Origin: Gnetum montanum
Lineage: Eukaryota; Streptophyta; Gnetopsida; Gnetales; Gnetaceae
DNA: 64,000 nucleotides
NCBI GenBank assembly: GCA_015680685.1
Contig: MNCI01014439.1
Coordinates: forward strand, 98,423-162,422
Direction: 5' to 3'
How positions within the stretch are numbered: the stretch's first letter is position 1; each line of letters starts with the position of its first letter. The notes beneath the pieces were generated by a model. The model saw only the letters and a list, made by a program, of their open reading frames with translations. It did not search any database and had not been told where the DNA came from. The position numbers and the translations under genes are program-made. Shown piece after piece: positions 33,940 through 47,621 of this stretch.

Positions 33940-36357
33940 CGTTAAGGCACACAGACCAAAAATGGTTGCTGGGGTGGCCTAGGATCACTGTTAATTCCGA
34001 TGGTGTTGATAACATAACTGGCGTTTTTGGCATTGAGGAGGTCTATGTAGACATGTAGAGATTGATTCTCAAGATGTACTAGGTTGCTTTCATCCAACAC
34101 CAATTTTCCCTTATCAATCATCCTTTGGATGTCATTCTGCAACACCAGATAGTAATCTATATTGTGACCACACTGTTGGTGATAGTCACAGAACCAATCC
34201 AACCTGAAACCCTTAGGAACTAGAGGCTCATTGGGCAAGGCCAAGGAGGGGTTCCTAAGGAGCTCGCAATAGCGCTGGTGTTTCCTGACTCCCTCCTCTG
34301 ACATCTACTTGTGTTGGATGTGCCCCACTACTAGTAACTGCTTCAAAATTTCTAAAGGCCTGAGAAGAAGCGGGGTACACTTTAAGCGATCTTTATGCTC
34401 AAAGTTCGGTTTGGGTTGTTCAGATGTCTCGGGCATGGGTATGGCAGCAGGTGCAGCCGGTTTCTTGTTATTCTTGTTACCGTTGTTATGTGGCTTGGGC
34501 TTGGCTTCAGTCACCATAGTGGCCACTGTGGCTGTTGGGGCCTTACCCTTGTCCTTCTTTATGAAGGTGTTTTTGTAGGTAATATAGGTTGGGTCTTTAC
34601 TCGCCTTGACTGCATCCTGTATACTCTTAGTTTGAGTGAATGCTTGACTAAGAGTGCAAGAAGCGAGGTAGTACGGTTTACACTTGATAAAGTCATTCAC
34701 TGCACCCTTAAAGACAGCCAGTAAGTGGGCCTTCGTGATGGACTCGCGGATTTCATTAATGGTTGTGCTCCAATGCTGAATGAACTTTTGGACCGACTCC
34801 AAAGGATCCTGCTTCACACTCATCAACTGATCTAGCATGATTTCTAGCTTCAAGTTATACTTGAAGCGCATCAAGAATTGGGTCAAAATCTCCTCTAGGG
34901 CTGAAATAGATGAGCATGGTAGCGTGTGGTACCAATCCAAAGCTTTTCTGGGTAGGGACATAGCAAAGACATGGATAATCGTGTGTGGGCATTATTGCTA
35001 TAGAAGGGATTCAAACCTAAAGGTAATAAGATCTGTGTTGGGATCTCCCTCCCCATTGTATTTCGTGAAATGTGGGAGAGACATCCCTAGGGGTAACGTT
35101 AGTGGGTGATGGTAGGGTTGATGGGGTCATCTTGGTAAAAGTCCATGACTTGTACCGTATCAGACTGAATAGCCTTGAGGCATTTTATTTCCTCAATGAG
35201 GGTTTGGATGAGCTAGAATGCTTGGTCCAGGCCTTAGAATGATGTCGACGACTAGGGAACTACTGAGGAAGCTCCCATCTGTGGGGTGGCAGGGGTAGTA
35301 GTGTGACCCATCGGTGGTACCATTGGGGTGGCCCCTATGAAGGGTGCCCCTTGCACCATCCACCACCTGGTAGGTGGAGCTGTTGAGGCAATAATTGTTG
35401 GTTATGCCACGGATTGGGTAGCTTGTGTGTGAGGTGGAAAAGACTATATTCCAACTCCAGGTTGTACCATTTACGGGGTTATGGTAGGTCTAGTGGGGAA
35501 TGTGGTGAGACATCTATGATGGTAGCGTTGTAGGGGGAATAGTGAATGGGGTCCACCACGTTGACAGGCTTGGGCCCATCACTGATGGTGGAATAAACGT
35601 AAATGTGGGAATGGAAGTGGAAGATGCATATGGCTGCAAAGCCGGTACGGTGTGCACATGTGACAGGGTAGCTGTGAGTGGCTTGTGATGTACTATAGGG
35701 ATGGATTGATGAATGGTTTGCAAAGGAATAGTGGCTTCAAATGAAACAAGTGAAACAGGAGAGAAAGGACGTTGATACGCAAAGGGGATGACATGGCTAC
35801 CCATCGTAGATGTGATTGTGGGCTGCGAAAACCTAGGTATGATCACAAAGGGAGTGGAAATGGACAACAGGTTGGTCTACAAGTATTGGGTAGGAGGGAC
35901 AGTGATGGGGTTGGTTTCATCTTCCCCATCAGATTGGGAATTGAGTTCCTCCTATCCGTCTTGGAAAGCATCCTCATGGTTGAACGCCATGTCCTGTTGC
36001 TCCCTAAGTCTAGCCAACTAGATCAGCTAGTCCAAAAGCCATTGATTCACCTATGTCAAAGGGATGGTAGCGTTGGGAGTAGGAACAAATTCCTTCCCAT
36101 CATAGTAAGCGAACTCGAAGCTACGTTCGTCTTCGAGTTCATGCACATCCAAGGGCATATTTGTCTGCACCTTTGCATAGATGAGGTTGTAGCGTTCATG
36201 CTGCTGGGCCAAGCCCTCAGGTCCTGGGTTTTGGATCCTGAAGAATCGATGTGTTTCTAGCATTGGGTTCAGCTATTGTTCAACATCAATGATGCCTTGA
36301 ACCGTGATGGGAACCTCGATGTTGAAGGTGTTATCAACAGTGCTTGAGAAGGCCATC
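33940..36357 (-). pseudogene. Gag (element B)
   Basis: Begins MAFSSTVDNTFNIEV at about 36357. The N-terminal frame 36051-36263 has NLIYAKVQTNMPLDVHELED and AYYDGKEFVPTPNAT. The Pro/Thr spacer covers 35200-35870. The Retrotrans_gag core is 34305-34961 (KALDWYHTLPCSSISALEE, FKYNLKLEIMLDQLMSVKQD, ESVQKFIQHW). The zinc motif at about 34130-34190 reads FCDYHQQCGHNIDYY, with the last Cys replaced by Tyr. Stops at several points. Confidence 0.8.
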
Positions 36358-36399
36358 ATTATGAAACTAGATAGCTTTGCAAATGCAAGAAGCAAGGAA

Positions 36400-38481
36400 A
36401 TTGAAAAGTAATCAAAAAGGCATTATGTCTTACCAGATTCCAAAGGAATCATCAGAGCAACCGATCTATACCACATGATGCATAAAGAACCACAATAGGG
36501 TGTCACATTTATGATTGTGTGCGATAGGGTATAGAACACGTGCAAGACTACCATAAAAACAAGCAAGTCAACTGGTGATCGGAGGCTTTATGTCCTACAG
36601 GGTTCCAGAGGAATTGTCGAAGTGACCGATCTGCACCGCACAATGCATAAACAACCAAAAATGGGTTTCAAGTTTACATTAATGCGTATCATGGTGCAGA
36701 ACGCTTACAGGACTACTGTAAGGGGAACTAAAGATCCTCCTTCTAACACCAGAAAATTGTTGCGACCGAAAACATCGACGGCTGGAAAACACCAAGAGGT
36801 CGTCGGTCGTGACAATCTTAACCTTGAATTTGTGTGAGGGTCATGCTAGATAAATGGAAATGGGATGCCCTAAATGGTCTAGTTGATCAGACAGGGACTT
36901 AGTTGGTGTTAATATAACCTTTTGTAAATGAATAATTTGAAAACAAGACTTCTAGTATAAAATGATAACTTTAAATGCAAGAGAGACAGAAAACGTAAAA
37001 GTTCAATGATAAGCGAGAAAGAAAAGTAAATTGCAGTTAGAAAAACGCACCGTTTCAAGAATGTGACTTCACTCTATCAAGGTGGATACAATTGTTGCAT
37101 GGCGCTGAGGGGTGCAGGGATCCCAAGAGTAGCCAGGACATTTAGAGTGAGATAGTTGTATACTTGAATGTGGACTCGGGAGTTCATAATGCAGAATGCT
37201 ATCAGGATAGCAAGAAATAATAGAAAAAAATGCCAAATGGGAGTGTTAACTGTTTACAATGTCAAACAAGATGTTTACAATGCTTAAGAATACAATGCTA
37301 ACTTCTTAGTTGCTTGCTAACCAATTTCCTTGCCAACCATCCAAGAGATCGAAAAAGGATCTTCTGAGCATTGCTCATTGGGGTATTTATATGGCCAAGG
37401 GAACATGAAATATGTTGTTTGGAGCCACGTTTCTTGGACCTATGTTGACTTGTCTATGCTGCATGGGCGTGCATGACCGTTGGACGAGCCTGCCATGCTG
37501 TAATTGCAAACCTACCATGCTGTAATTGCACCATTAGAGCTTGAAGATGTGTTCCAATGGTGCAATTAGGTGAAGTGCATTAATGTGGCATAACTATCTG
37601 CTACACCGTGCCATGCTTTGTACCGTAGCATAGCAACTTGCTATGTCGTGCCAAGCTATGCAGTGTAGCATAGCATAGCCACTAGTTTGAAGCAAAAGCT
37701 TGCATTGCATCCTACTGCATGTGCTAGAAACCTTTGAAGCACGCTAACTGTTTATTGCATATTTGTTATGCTATGCTACACTATGTAGGGTAGCATAGCG
37801 TAGCAACTAGTCTTAGTTGCAAAACATCGAATATCTGCAAAAATTTGCCCTTTGCACTGCAAATCTTGAAAACTTGTTGATCCTGCCCTTTGAGATGCCT
37901 TTCATTATTCCTGCAAAGTTGCTACGCTGTGCTACGCTACGTAGCATAGAGTACCATAGCAACCGAGATGGCCTACTTTTTTGCTAAGTTTGCTACTTTC
38001 TGGTGAAGGAGTCATTGCTGAAGAACTTGGAGTCGAGCGAAGAAACTATTTTTGAAGGCCAAAGGCGCTAACTCAGTGCATTTGAAATCACTAAGTAAGC
38101 TGAGGCTTCCTGTCTTGCTCTCGCTACGCTGTGCTACACTACATAGAGTGGCATAGTGTAGCATCTTGTCTTGCAATAATTTATGGTTGACTGTTTGAAC
38201 AATTGTCTCCTGAAGCCTGCTACGCTATATAGTATGGCATAGCATAGCAGACTCTTCAACTAGAAAACTTGCTAAACTTTTTTTCACATTTTGAGCACCG
38301 CCAACAACTCTCCGCATCATCTCTGAGTAGGCTATCAGCTAGATGAATTACCCAGCTAGAAAATTTGCCAAACTGAATAGCCTAAACCCAAAACATCCAC
38401 TTTTTGCTGAAGTGTCATGACGCTGCCTGAATTGCAAAGACCTGGTGAAGCAAGGATGCCCTAAAAATTTTGGGTGTTTCA
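36400..38481 (-). mobile_element. 5' LTR of element B
   Basis: Starts TGAAACACCCAAAATTTTTAGGG at 38481. Palindrome clusters lie at about 37600-38255, the TATA box at 37384-37391 (GGCCATATAAATACCCC) and the U5 block near 36868. The low edge is unresolved, as for the shared LTR. Confidence 0.75.
36421..36750. repeat. 165-bp direct repeat (B leader or U5)
   Basis: Units start at 36421 and 36586, matching the A copy in spacing and content. Confidence 0.75.
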
Positions 38482-39559
38482 GATGGTAGTAGAATCTAAT
38501 TTACATTTTTCCATGCAATACTATTTATTGATGATTTTTTATGATTTAATATTTATGTATTTTGGATATTTTAAATGCTAACATTTTGGATGCAACAACC
38601 CCTATGCATCACTTTCTAACTATATGATATTTGGTTCTGAAACCCTTAAGGAAGTACTTATAGTTTATTTTTCATACCTTGTCTATGGAATAACTTTCCC
38701 TTTTTTTTTTCCTCCTAGATGATATAGATTCTTTTGTTGATGAGATATTTATAGAAGCTAATTCTTTGATTATATTTTTATGCATATTTTAGTATATGTT
38801 AATTTGGTAGTTAGAGATTTTTTCCAAGTTGCAATGTTTAGCTAATATTTTATACTATGTAATATCCTTTGGTTGGTAACATTTTATGGAATTTATACTA
38901 GCCTATTTTATTATGTAGGCCTAAGATTTATTTTAGTTGCTTATGTGACAACATTGGTTATTTTGTTTTTTATTCTAACATTAGTGGTCTAATTTCTAAA
39001 TGTATTGACTATAATTATCATGTTTTATTTTGCGAATATTAAACGTTTTTTTAATTTAATCCTAGCTTGTGTAATAGGACATCAAACTATCTTTGTTTAG
39101 TAAATTAGTTAGGTTTCATATGCAAGGGGCTATTGGAATTGTAATTTTATATTTAACTTATTTATAATTTTTTCCCATCTATGCCTATTTTTTAAATGTC
39201 TCCTACTTTTCATATCTCATTTTCTTGGCATCATTAATTTTTATTAAGTTATGATTTATTTTGCTTAATATGTTTTTAGCCAAAGCCTAGTTATTGGGGT
39301 GTTACGTGTTACCTCTTGTATGTCGTTAATAATCTATTATACCAAGGGTTTGTTTTACCTTCTTAAAGATTCCCTTAATAAATTAGCTAATTTAAAGGAG
39401 AATCGGTTACAATTCCAAAGTAGGTTAGTAGGTCTTGAGCATAGTTGAGATGTTTTAAATCAATGATGAAATCAAGAGGAAAGTGGTAAAACTAGCTTAG
39501 TTATATATATTTATAATATATATCTATAAATTGGCCGATAGAATCTTATAAGATTACAA
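38482..39559. other. AT-rich flank, no gene seen
   Basis: Sequence outside element B, very T-rich, with no open frame above noise and no recognised repeat. GATGG at 38482-38486 would be the 5' target duplication of B. Position 38702 has a T10 run. Confidence 0.5.
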
Positions 39560-39940
39560 GTAAGAAGTTCTTTGAGTAAAAAATTTCACGACTTCTGGAT
39601 GAAGAACAAGATTTAAAAACCCAAATTTTCATGCCTTCTGGACGAGGAACAAGAGTTCTGTACCTTATTTTTCCCAAGGATGGGTTTTCTGAAAAAAAAA
39701 TTCCATGAATTAGTGTATGCTCTCACCCTCCGCCGAATTTGTTGAAAGTGAGAGCATAAATTCGGCCGATGGTAAGAGCATACACTAATTCATGGAAATT
39801 TTTTTTTTCAAAAAACTCATCCTTAGGAAAAATAAGGTATAGAACTCTTGTTCTTCGTCCAGAAGGCATGAAAATTTGGGTTTTTAAATCTTGTTCTTCG
39901 TCCAGAAGTCGTGAAATTTTTTACTCAAAGAACTTCTTAC
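39560..39940. repeat. 381-bp foldback hairpin (near-perfect inverted repeat)
   Basis: The left arm from 39560 (GTAAGAAGTTCTTTGAG) pairs with the right arm ending at 39940 (CTCAAAGAACTTCTTAC). Internal blocks also match: GACTTCTGGA with TCCAGAAGTC, TGAATTAGTGTATGCTCT with its complement, CCGCCGAATTT with AAATTCGGCCG. Only about 17 bases of loop remain (near 39745). Arms are about 180 bp with few mismatches. It could be a foldback/MITE-type element or a small-RNA hairpin locus. No TIR transposon family or clear target duplication was recognised. Confidence 0.85.
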
Positions 39941-39964
39941 CAAAAGAATTTTAATTACACATCA

Positions 39965-40230
39965 GCGTTGTGCACAAAGTTGCGTTACCAAAATGGCATG
40001 GAATTTTACACATCAGCGTTATTGACAAAGTTGCGTTACCGAAATAGTGTATCTGGAATTTTACATGTCAGCATTACATGTTAGCATTATTTACAAAGTT
40101 TCTTTACCAAAATAGTGTATCTGGAATTTTACACGTCAGCGTTATTCACAAAGTTGCGTTACCAAAATGGGCCTTGACAAAGTCAACGCTGGTCAGCGTT
40201 ACACACAAAATATTAGCATTACCGATTTCC
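39965..40230. repeat. Short tandem repeat next to the hairpin
   Basis: GCGTTA or GCATTA starts recur at 39965, 40016, 40071, 40084, 40139, 40196, 40215, with the shared block CAAAGTTGCGTTACCAAAAT and unit size about 51-57 bp. Positions 40231-40835 hold nothing recognisable. Confidence 0.7.
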
Positions 40231-40835
40231 GACTGGAAATGGCCTATTGGCCAAATCAAAGGACCTTCTCAATAGGTACCTAGTTTCATTTGTATTCTTT
40301 TAAAGTTTTAAAAGTTTGTGTTTTATTTTCTATTAGTAATCCAATCTCATCCTAAAACAAAAGATACTCAAGTTATTGAATAATCTATGATGGTTTCAAT
40401 AGAGCATGAATGAGATTATACTACTTCTAAAGATTTTGGAGCCATAATTTTTAAGGTAAAAATTGTTCTTTTTACAATTTTTTTTAAACATTTACTATTT
40501 TAGTTATTTATTATGTATATTATTTTTTTAGATTGTAAAGACATCAATTCTATGTTTCAAAAGTAGGAATGAGTAGAGAAAATAATTTCGATCTTGAGAT
40601 AATTTTTTATTCTACTTAGACTTAACACTAGTTACTCCTTTATTTCATTACTATTTATTTTTATCTTCTATTTTCAATATTTCTATGGAATGTGGTTTTT
40701 ATAAAACATTAAATGCAAAAATTTGAAAAGATCCATTCGAAAAGAAGAATTAAGTAGAGAGGTGCTATTCCCTCTAGGTACCTCTACTCTTAGGTATTTA
40801 CCTCTAGAAATATTTAATTCCTCATCATAGAAAGA

Positions 40836-42925
40836 TGATTAGGCTTATGGGCATGAGTAGTGAGATATGATATTATTATGATATATTTTCTAAATTCTTG
40901 ATTATATATGCCTAAATGTATATGATTATCATGAATATGCACATTGACTTTGTGAAATATGTTTGGAAAATATTTGTGACTAGTAAGAAAGGAGGTTGTT
41001 AAGGTTATGAATAGTAGGTATGTATATGTCATGAATTATGCCTAGTTTATGGTATTATGCATGATGATTATGTGATCTTGTTTGGAATCTCTAGTTATGT
41101 ATATGTAATGATATCATTATGATATGGACATAATGAGTTAATTGTATATTCAATCATACCTTCATTTTCAATTATGTTATAATAGTTATGAGATGTGGAT
41201 CTTGAGGGTGTTAGTTTGTATTTAGGAAAAATAAAATGGACTTATAAAATTACTTTTGAAAATTTCAAGTTAAAATAATTATAATTATGTCTTTTATATT
41301 AAATGCATATTTTATTTTCATCTTTCTTTCCTAATTGAGAATTCCTTTCCGATTTCTAATGGAACCCACATTTCCTCTGTTCTCTTCCATTTTTGATTAA
41401 TTTTGATATTTTCTAAATCATTGGAAAACTAGTCACAAGAAAGTTAAAATTGAGAGTCTTGATTTGGATTCTAGTAGATCCAAGAAATATTTCTTACTAA
41501 TTTGGTACCTTATTATGATTATTTATAGTTTAAATTGATGGGTAATTTTTACCTATCTTCTATTTTTTCTTATTTGAATTAATTTACATGCTCATGGATT
41601 TGAATCTATGGGATTATTAGCAATGTAGATTTCTATTTCAGTTTTCAAATGTATGGTTGTAGTTAATATGGTAATTTTTCATGAATAGGAAATGAATGAA
41701 TTTTTTATGGGTCTTATTTATATGATTTAGGATGATTGATAAAGTATTTGAATGTCTTGCAGGTCCTTGGAATTTTAGAAAAATTTAAATACAATATGTA
41801 TGCATTTTGTTAGTTTTGTTATTTTTCTAGTAATGTTTATAAAACTGCAACTCATGCTAAGGTCTTACCTTGATCATGCTAGGGGTTTATCAGGTATGCA
41901 AGTTGTTGTGTCCTCATGGCTAAAGATTTCTATGGGAATGTAGGTTGTGCCTCACTTTTTGTATGATCATGATGGATTTTCAAAATATTTTTATGGTCAT
42001 GAAAAGCACACTACCATGTCACAATGATAAAAGTTAGTAGCATGAGTTTTATTACAATCATGATGAAAATTTATTGTATTTTCTTCCTATTTCAACACAT
42101 AAGATGAGTAATACTAAAATCACTACATGCTCATGGTGTAGGATACAAAGTCATCATAAGCCATACCAAGGTTGCAATTAGAATTAAATAAAGAAATGTA
42201 ATTCATGATTCATTCACAATGGAAAGTAAAAATGTTTTATAGGACTAGGATAATGTAGTACAAATTGAGTTAATATGAACACATTAAGCTAGGTTTAAGT
42301 ATCTATGATGTTATGCATGAGGGATTTCATTAATGTTCTATGGCATTGGGTGCTTGGGTATAGTATTGCATGTCTAATGTTCATTATGCATGATTTTGAA
42401 TAATTTATTTGCTATGTTATGTAGGTATGAATATGATATGACTTACGTTAAGGATGATGCATATAGCACAAGATACTTATGATCATCGAATAAAGACTAA
42501 CATTGGGATAATGGATATAGCATGATTTTCTTATGACCATTAAACATGATATGTTATGTTATGATAATACAAGTAGCATGACTTGCTTATGATCATTTTG
42601 CATAACATGATATGTTATGAATGTGCATGTAGCATAAGTTATTTATGACTATTGAACAAATGGAGTTAATGTAAGGGAGTGGATTGATTGTTAATGAGAC
42701 ACGTTGAAGATACTAAAATAACCCTTGCTAGGATGCATTAGTGATCCTTCTATCTCAAGCATCATCCTAAGAGTATGAAAACATATGATGATTTCTATGA
42801 TTAGTATGAGATCTAGAAGAGTAGCAGAAGTTCCTAGATCTACCCTCTAGAAGAGCATAAGGCTACAGGTTGGCACATACTAGTACTAATAGTAATAATA
42901 AGATTAATAAACGACCTAGAGGCAT
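40836..42925 (+). mobile_element. 5' LTR of the Tekay-like element, first part
   Basis: Starts TGATTAGGCTTATG. It aligns with the 3' LTR from 53381 (TGTAATGGGACTTATG) and continues to GACCTAGAGGCAT, where the copia element enters. AT-rich; the open frames are noise. Confidence 0.75.
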
Positions 42926-43539
42926 TAAAGTATTGAGAGACATAGAATGTGGTTGATGTATTAAAATTGGACCTTGATTATAAAACTTTTCAATTCTAAA
43001 TATCCATGAGTTAACCAAAACCTAACCATAATTCATGGTAAGGTTTTTTTATTATAGCATGAATTATAGTATTTAACCACAACCTAACCATAAGTTGTGG
43101 TAACCATAGAAATAGAAGAATAAATAATCTAAGGAGTTCATAAGTTGTAAATTTGAATACAATTCCTATAGATCTTTATGAGAATAAGATTAGATTGAAT
43201 AAATAAATAATATAATAAAGAGATTTTGAGACTTGGGAAGATCAATAATTAACTCTAGAGAACAAATTTTCATAAAGATTTTATTGCTTCAAAATCAACA
43301 ATTACACTAATGTATTATCATCAAATTTATAAAAAATAATTAGGTTCATACTTAGGATTAATGAAAAGATATTTCTCAATTATCAAGAGTGAAAAATAAT
43401 GTGAAATTATGATGAATTAATACCAAAAATAAACTCAATTAATCTTCTAGTTTGAGATGATTAAAAATGTAATCTTGTATTTTCTGCCTTTGTTTATTAA
43501 CTTCTTGAAATATGTCTACATGAAATACTATCTCTAATA
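42926..43539 (-). mobile_element. 3' LTR of the copia element (614 bp)
   Basis: Minus-strand start TATTAGAGATAG (expected TGTTAGAG), end ACTTTA (expected CA). Matches the 5' LTR at the edges and through the U5 block near 43160-43450. Only one short copy of the CATRRGTTAACC-type motif is present. Confidence 0.8.
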
Positions 43540-43869
43540 GTCCCTTATATAGTATGAAATTCATGTTCTTTTTGATATTCTTGTCTTAATTCTTGGATCT
43601 TTGTGATACCTACACTATGGAAAAGGTGCTTGTTCCTATAATTCAATAAAGGTTTAATCAATAAGGCCATTAATTTATTATTCAATTATACATCTTATTT
43701 TTTAATGTTTTCCACCTTTACTTTTGGTTTCATAAAGTAGTACTTAATGTGTGTATTTTATTATAAATCTTAATGTCAATGTTTTCCATCTTTACTTAAT
43801 GTCTACATGTTCATTTGATAATTGGAAAGTAGCTAGATTATTACAAAACAATTTAATTTGAAGATCCAC

Positions 43870-44960
43870 TTAAAATCCTAGTGGTGTCATATGTCATAAC
43901 TTGTTTTAGCCATATAATATGTTGTATGCACCTATAGCTAAAAATTTAGCTTCATATGTTAAAAGACCAATTAAAGTTATCTTTTTGGATTTCCAATACA
44001 TTGCATGTACTTATGAAATATTATGATTCCCAATGTTGATTTTCTATTGCTAAGATCTTCTTTTCAATCAGCATCTAAGTAAGCATGAAATTATGAAATT
44101 TCCTTGATATATATATAAGATCACAATCTATGATGCTTTTAACACATCATAAGACATGTACAAGAGCATTGGCATGGCTTTTCCTTGATTCTTGCATGAA
44201 TCATGATAGATAAGAGGTTGCCATTTTAAGATCTAATCTTTTATGACCAAGACCTCTATGGGATCCCATTATTCTTCTATATTAAGATGCATCAACAATA
44301 TTTGTGTTGTTCTTATGTTGATGTTTTAGGTTGTGAGAAAGTGGAGATATGGTGGCTTTTTTTCTACTGGTTTAGTACTTTTCTAATTTGCAACCAACAT
44401 ATTTGGTTTAATAGAATTTGATTTCATTATTATTCTAATCAACTTAAATTCCAAGAAAATATTTCAATTATCCTATATCTTTCATTTTAAATTAACTCTT
44501 CAAATTAAGTTTGAATTCTTCTAAAAGTTTATCGTTTATAGCTGTGAAGACAAGATCATCCACACATAGTTAAATTTTGATAAAATATTTACTACCATGT
44601 TTGTAGTACTATGTAGGTTCAAACATGCAAGATGAAAATTCTCTTTTAGCAAATAATCATTTATTCTATGAAACCATGTCCTTGGAATTCACTTTAATTC
44701 ATATAAGGGTTTATTTAATTTGCACACCTTATCTTCTTTTCCTTTGATAATATTATCTTTAGGTTGATAGACATAAACTTCTTTATTAATGTTGCCATTA
44801 AGAAAGGTTGTGTTCATATTCATTTGGTGGAGTTTAATATCATGATGAGTAGCTATGGAAATAATGATTTTAATAGTTTCAAACCTTACTACTAGTACAA
44901 ATATTTCCTCATAGTAAATGTGTTTCTGTATTTTTAAAGTCTTTAGCCACAACTCTTACT
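43870..44960 (-). pseudogene. Copia reverse transcriptase and RNase H remnant
   Basis: The 87-codon frame (44689-44952) has YYEEIFVLVVRFETIKIII, HHDIKLHQMNMNTTFLNGNI and KVCKLNKPLYELK, close to the RVT_2 consensus (Y.ETFAPV, KLHQMDVKTAFLNG, KALYGLK). Downstream frames resemble the YVDD region (NYVWMIL) with the catalytic pair lost. Near 43930-43990 TYEAKFLAIGAY matches the TEAEY block of copia RNase H. Not functional. Confidence 0.85.
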
Positions 44961-45777
44961 TTGTGTTTGATGATTTCACCTCTTTCATTCAATTTAGTTT
45001 TGTATAATCATTTTCAATTTATAACTTTCCTATTTTTTTTTACTAAATCTTAATTTTTTTAATGATTTATATTCTTCATCCACGACTTTCATCCATTACT
45101 TGCTCCTTAAGGCTTCTTCTATATTTAATGATTCTTGGTTGAGAGATAAGTAGGTGATATCAGCTATAGCATTTGATCTTGTTGCTCTTATCTTAAATTT
45201 TGTGTGTAGAATTTCATTATGTTAATGATCTATTTTATCCCAAGCATTTGTTTTAATTTAATACTAAATTTTATTTCTATTTTAGAGAAATCTAAAAATC
45301 CAAGGTTTTCTTCTAGGAAAACCACATCTCTTGATGAGTACCGTCTTTATTCAATTAGATCATAACAATTGTATCCACTTATATTAGAATCATATCAAAG
45401 AAAGATACATGTTTTATCTATCATCTAGCTTGATCATAAGTTTCTTTGAAGTCTTGACATTACAATAACATTCAAAGGTCCTCATGTGAGAGATGTTGAG
45501 AACCTTGTTGGGGAACAGCTCATATGGAATTTAATCATTGTTGTTGCTACTTATTACTCTATTTTTCATATAGATTGTCATGATTAGAGCCATGCTCCAA
45601 TAGCCACATGAGTTTGACATGTTTAAGAAGATATCTCATCTTTTCTTGTAAAAAACTATCTTTGTTTGAATAATGTCATTTGATTAAGGGTTGTATATAC
45701 AAGAGGTTTGGTGAAGTAAGTCCTCTTTGATATAGAAATTAGTGAATTTTTTATTCACAATATTTCCTCTATGTATT

Positions 45778-46480
45778 CTAATATTTTGAATGGTGAGATT
45801 TCTTTAAACTCGTTAAATATTTCATCTCTACGTTTTTAGGTTGTAAGTCCAAGTAAATATGAAATTGTAATCTATCTTGATAAAGAAATAATTTTCTCCT
45901 CCAATAAAAGTGATTGTCATGGAATCTAAAAGATCCATATGAATTAGGTGTAATGGTTCTTTGGATCATTACATTGGATAGGTATGAGATAGGATGTATA
46001 CATCATGATGTATGTTTTGGAATATCACTAATTTTTATGCTAATGGCTTTATTCATTTTTGTCATTTTTTCTATGTTTGAATATGATGTAGGTCCAAGTA
46101 TTTTTGACAAACTTTAGCCTCTTCATCTTTAATTTTATGGTCTTCATCTTTAATGCCTTCTATAGAGTCAAGGTTTTTTCTATTTTATTAAGCTAATTTA
46201 AATTAACTAATGGTTTTGATGTAATTTTTCTAATTCTTTGTTATGTCAATGATATTTATATAGTGCTCTTATTTGAGAAACATCTTCTACATTTGGTTTT
46301 GTCTTAATGCAATTTTTATTTTCAAATTTGACTTTTATGCCTTTATGTAACATTTTACCTACTAAAAGCAATGGGTTGGATAGGTTGGAAATATAGAAGA
46401 CTTCAAAGATGATCATGACCTTATTGTTTACAAATTTGAGTATGCAATCACCCATACCTTCTATGCTAAGATATTTATCA
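45778..46480 (-). pseudogene. Copia pre-integrase and integrase remnant
   Basis: Frame 46246-46455 has VFYISNLSNPLLLVGKML.KG, the gag_pre-integrase signature (LYVPNLSKNLLSVGQL). Frames at 45778-45969 and below carry short integrase-like pieces with no complete catalytic triad visible. Positions 44960-45770 are the continuation, too eroded to place residues. Confidence 0.65.
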
Positions 46481-46726
46481 TCATCAATTTGATGTTAGCA
46501 ATATGTTTTGATTTGTAATTTAGAAGATATAATTTATAGGAATTCATATGACTAGATAAATCATTGTTAACAATCCAAGTATTTTGATTAATATTATTAA
46601 TATCATAAAGCAAGAATGATTACCTTCATCAATATTTTCTTCAGTATTTGTGCTTTCTTATTTGGTTGTATTCTCCTCCTTATTTCTTAATTATTGTTGG
46701 TATGCTTCAAAACCATTTCTTTCCTA

Positions 46727-46768
46727 GAAATCTTCATAAGTATGTCCTCTTTGGTTGCAAAACCTACA
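46727..46768 (-). pseudogene. Copia gag zinc knuckle
   Basis: The minus strand encodes CRFCNQRGHTYEDF, a C-x2-C-x4-H-x4-C knuckle with the last Cys changed to Phe. Surrounding gag (46790-47600) is too degraded to trace. Confidence 0.65.
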
Positions 46769-47607
46769 ATATGGGATTGATGTATTTCTATGATAGAAGC
46801 TCCATCTTCCTCTTGCTTGTCCTCTTTCTCTGATGGATTAAAATCTTTTATTCTTGTTCTTCTCTTATTAAAAGTTCTAATTCCTTAAGTTATAATGGAT
46901 TTTTATTTCTCTACCTCTCTACTTTTCTTCTTTTATTCTATGATTAGAAACATATACTTGTTTAATAAAATCGTTATTTCTTCTTGTTGTCATAGTTTAA
47001 AAATTACAAATTTGATCCACCAGTTTATCTATGCTAAGCATGTTTAGGTCCTTGGATAGTACAATGTTTTCCATTATATTTTTAAATCTTGGATCTATGC
47101 ATAAGCATTGAATGACCTTTTGTACCTTTCTTTGGTGAAGTATCCTCACATGTATTAATCTATCTTTTTGACATTGATGTATAGATGTTCTTGCACTTGT
47201 CTATTTTATTTGTTGGATTTGCAATGCACCAAATTCTTCAATGTATATAAGTTCTTGTATTTATCTATTTTCCATGTTTCCTTTGTATTTAAGTTGGAAC
47301 AAATTCCACATATCCTTGATTGTTTGACAAATAGTGATCCTTAAAGATATAATGTCTAATATACTTTATACAATCATAGTGGAGGCTAGATTGTTTTATA
47401 TTTTTCTTTTTCATATTCCATGACTTTATTCTTTTTCATATTTTAGAAATAATTAATTTTTTAAAATCTTATTTGAACAAAATTCTAGTAGTTATTGCAT
47501 GTGAGAAGACCTAACATTAATCTTGTCCACAAGCTAAAGTCTTGAGAACCATTGAATATCATAGAACATTTGGCTATGTTCCTAGAATTCCTTATTCCTT
47601 GTCACTA

Positions 47608-47619
47608 GATTTGATACTA
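47608..47619 (-). other. Primer-binding site of the copia element
   Basis: Minus strand TAGTATCAAATC follows the 5' LTR by two bases. It matches the initiator-Met tRNA site TGGTATCAGAGC at 9 of 12 positions. Confidence 0.65.
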
Positions 47620-47621
47620 AA

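Larger units (their letters stand above)
19400..38481 (-). mobile_element. Element B: Tat-lineage Ty3/gypsy, structurally complete
   Basis: Minus order: 5' LTR (38481 to about 36400), leader, gag, protease, 60-bp array, antisense gene, 50-bp array, RT, two RNase H modules, integrase, 30-bp array, an ORF-bearing 3' region, PPT, then the LTR shared with A. B lacks the two solo-LTR insertions of A and so provides their empty sites. The 5' flank is GATGG at 38482-38486; the partner duplication would lie outside the window if A and B are one recombinant unit. Confidence 0.8.
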
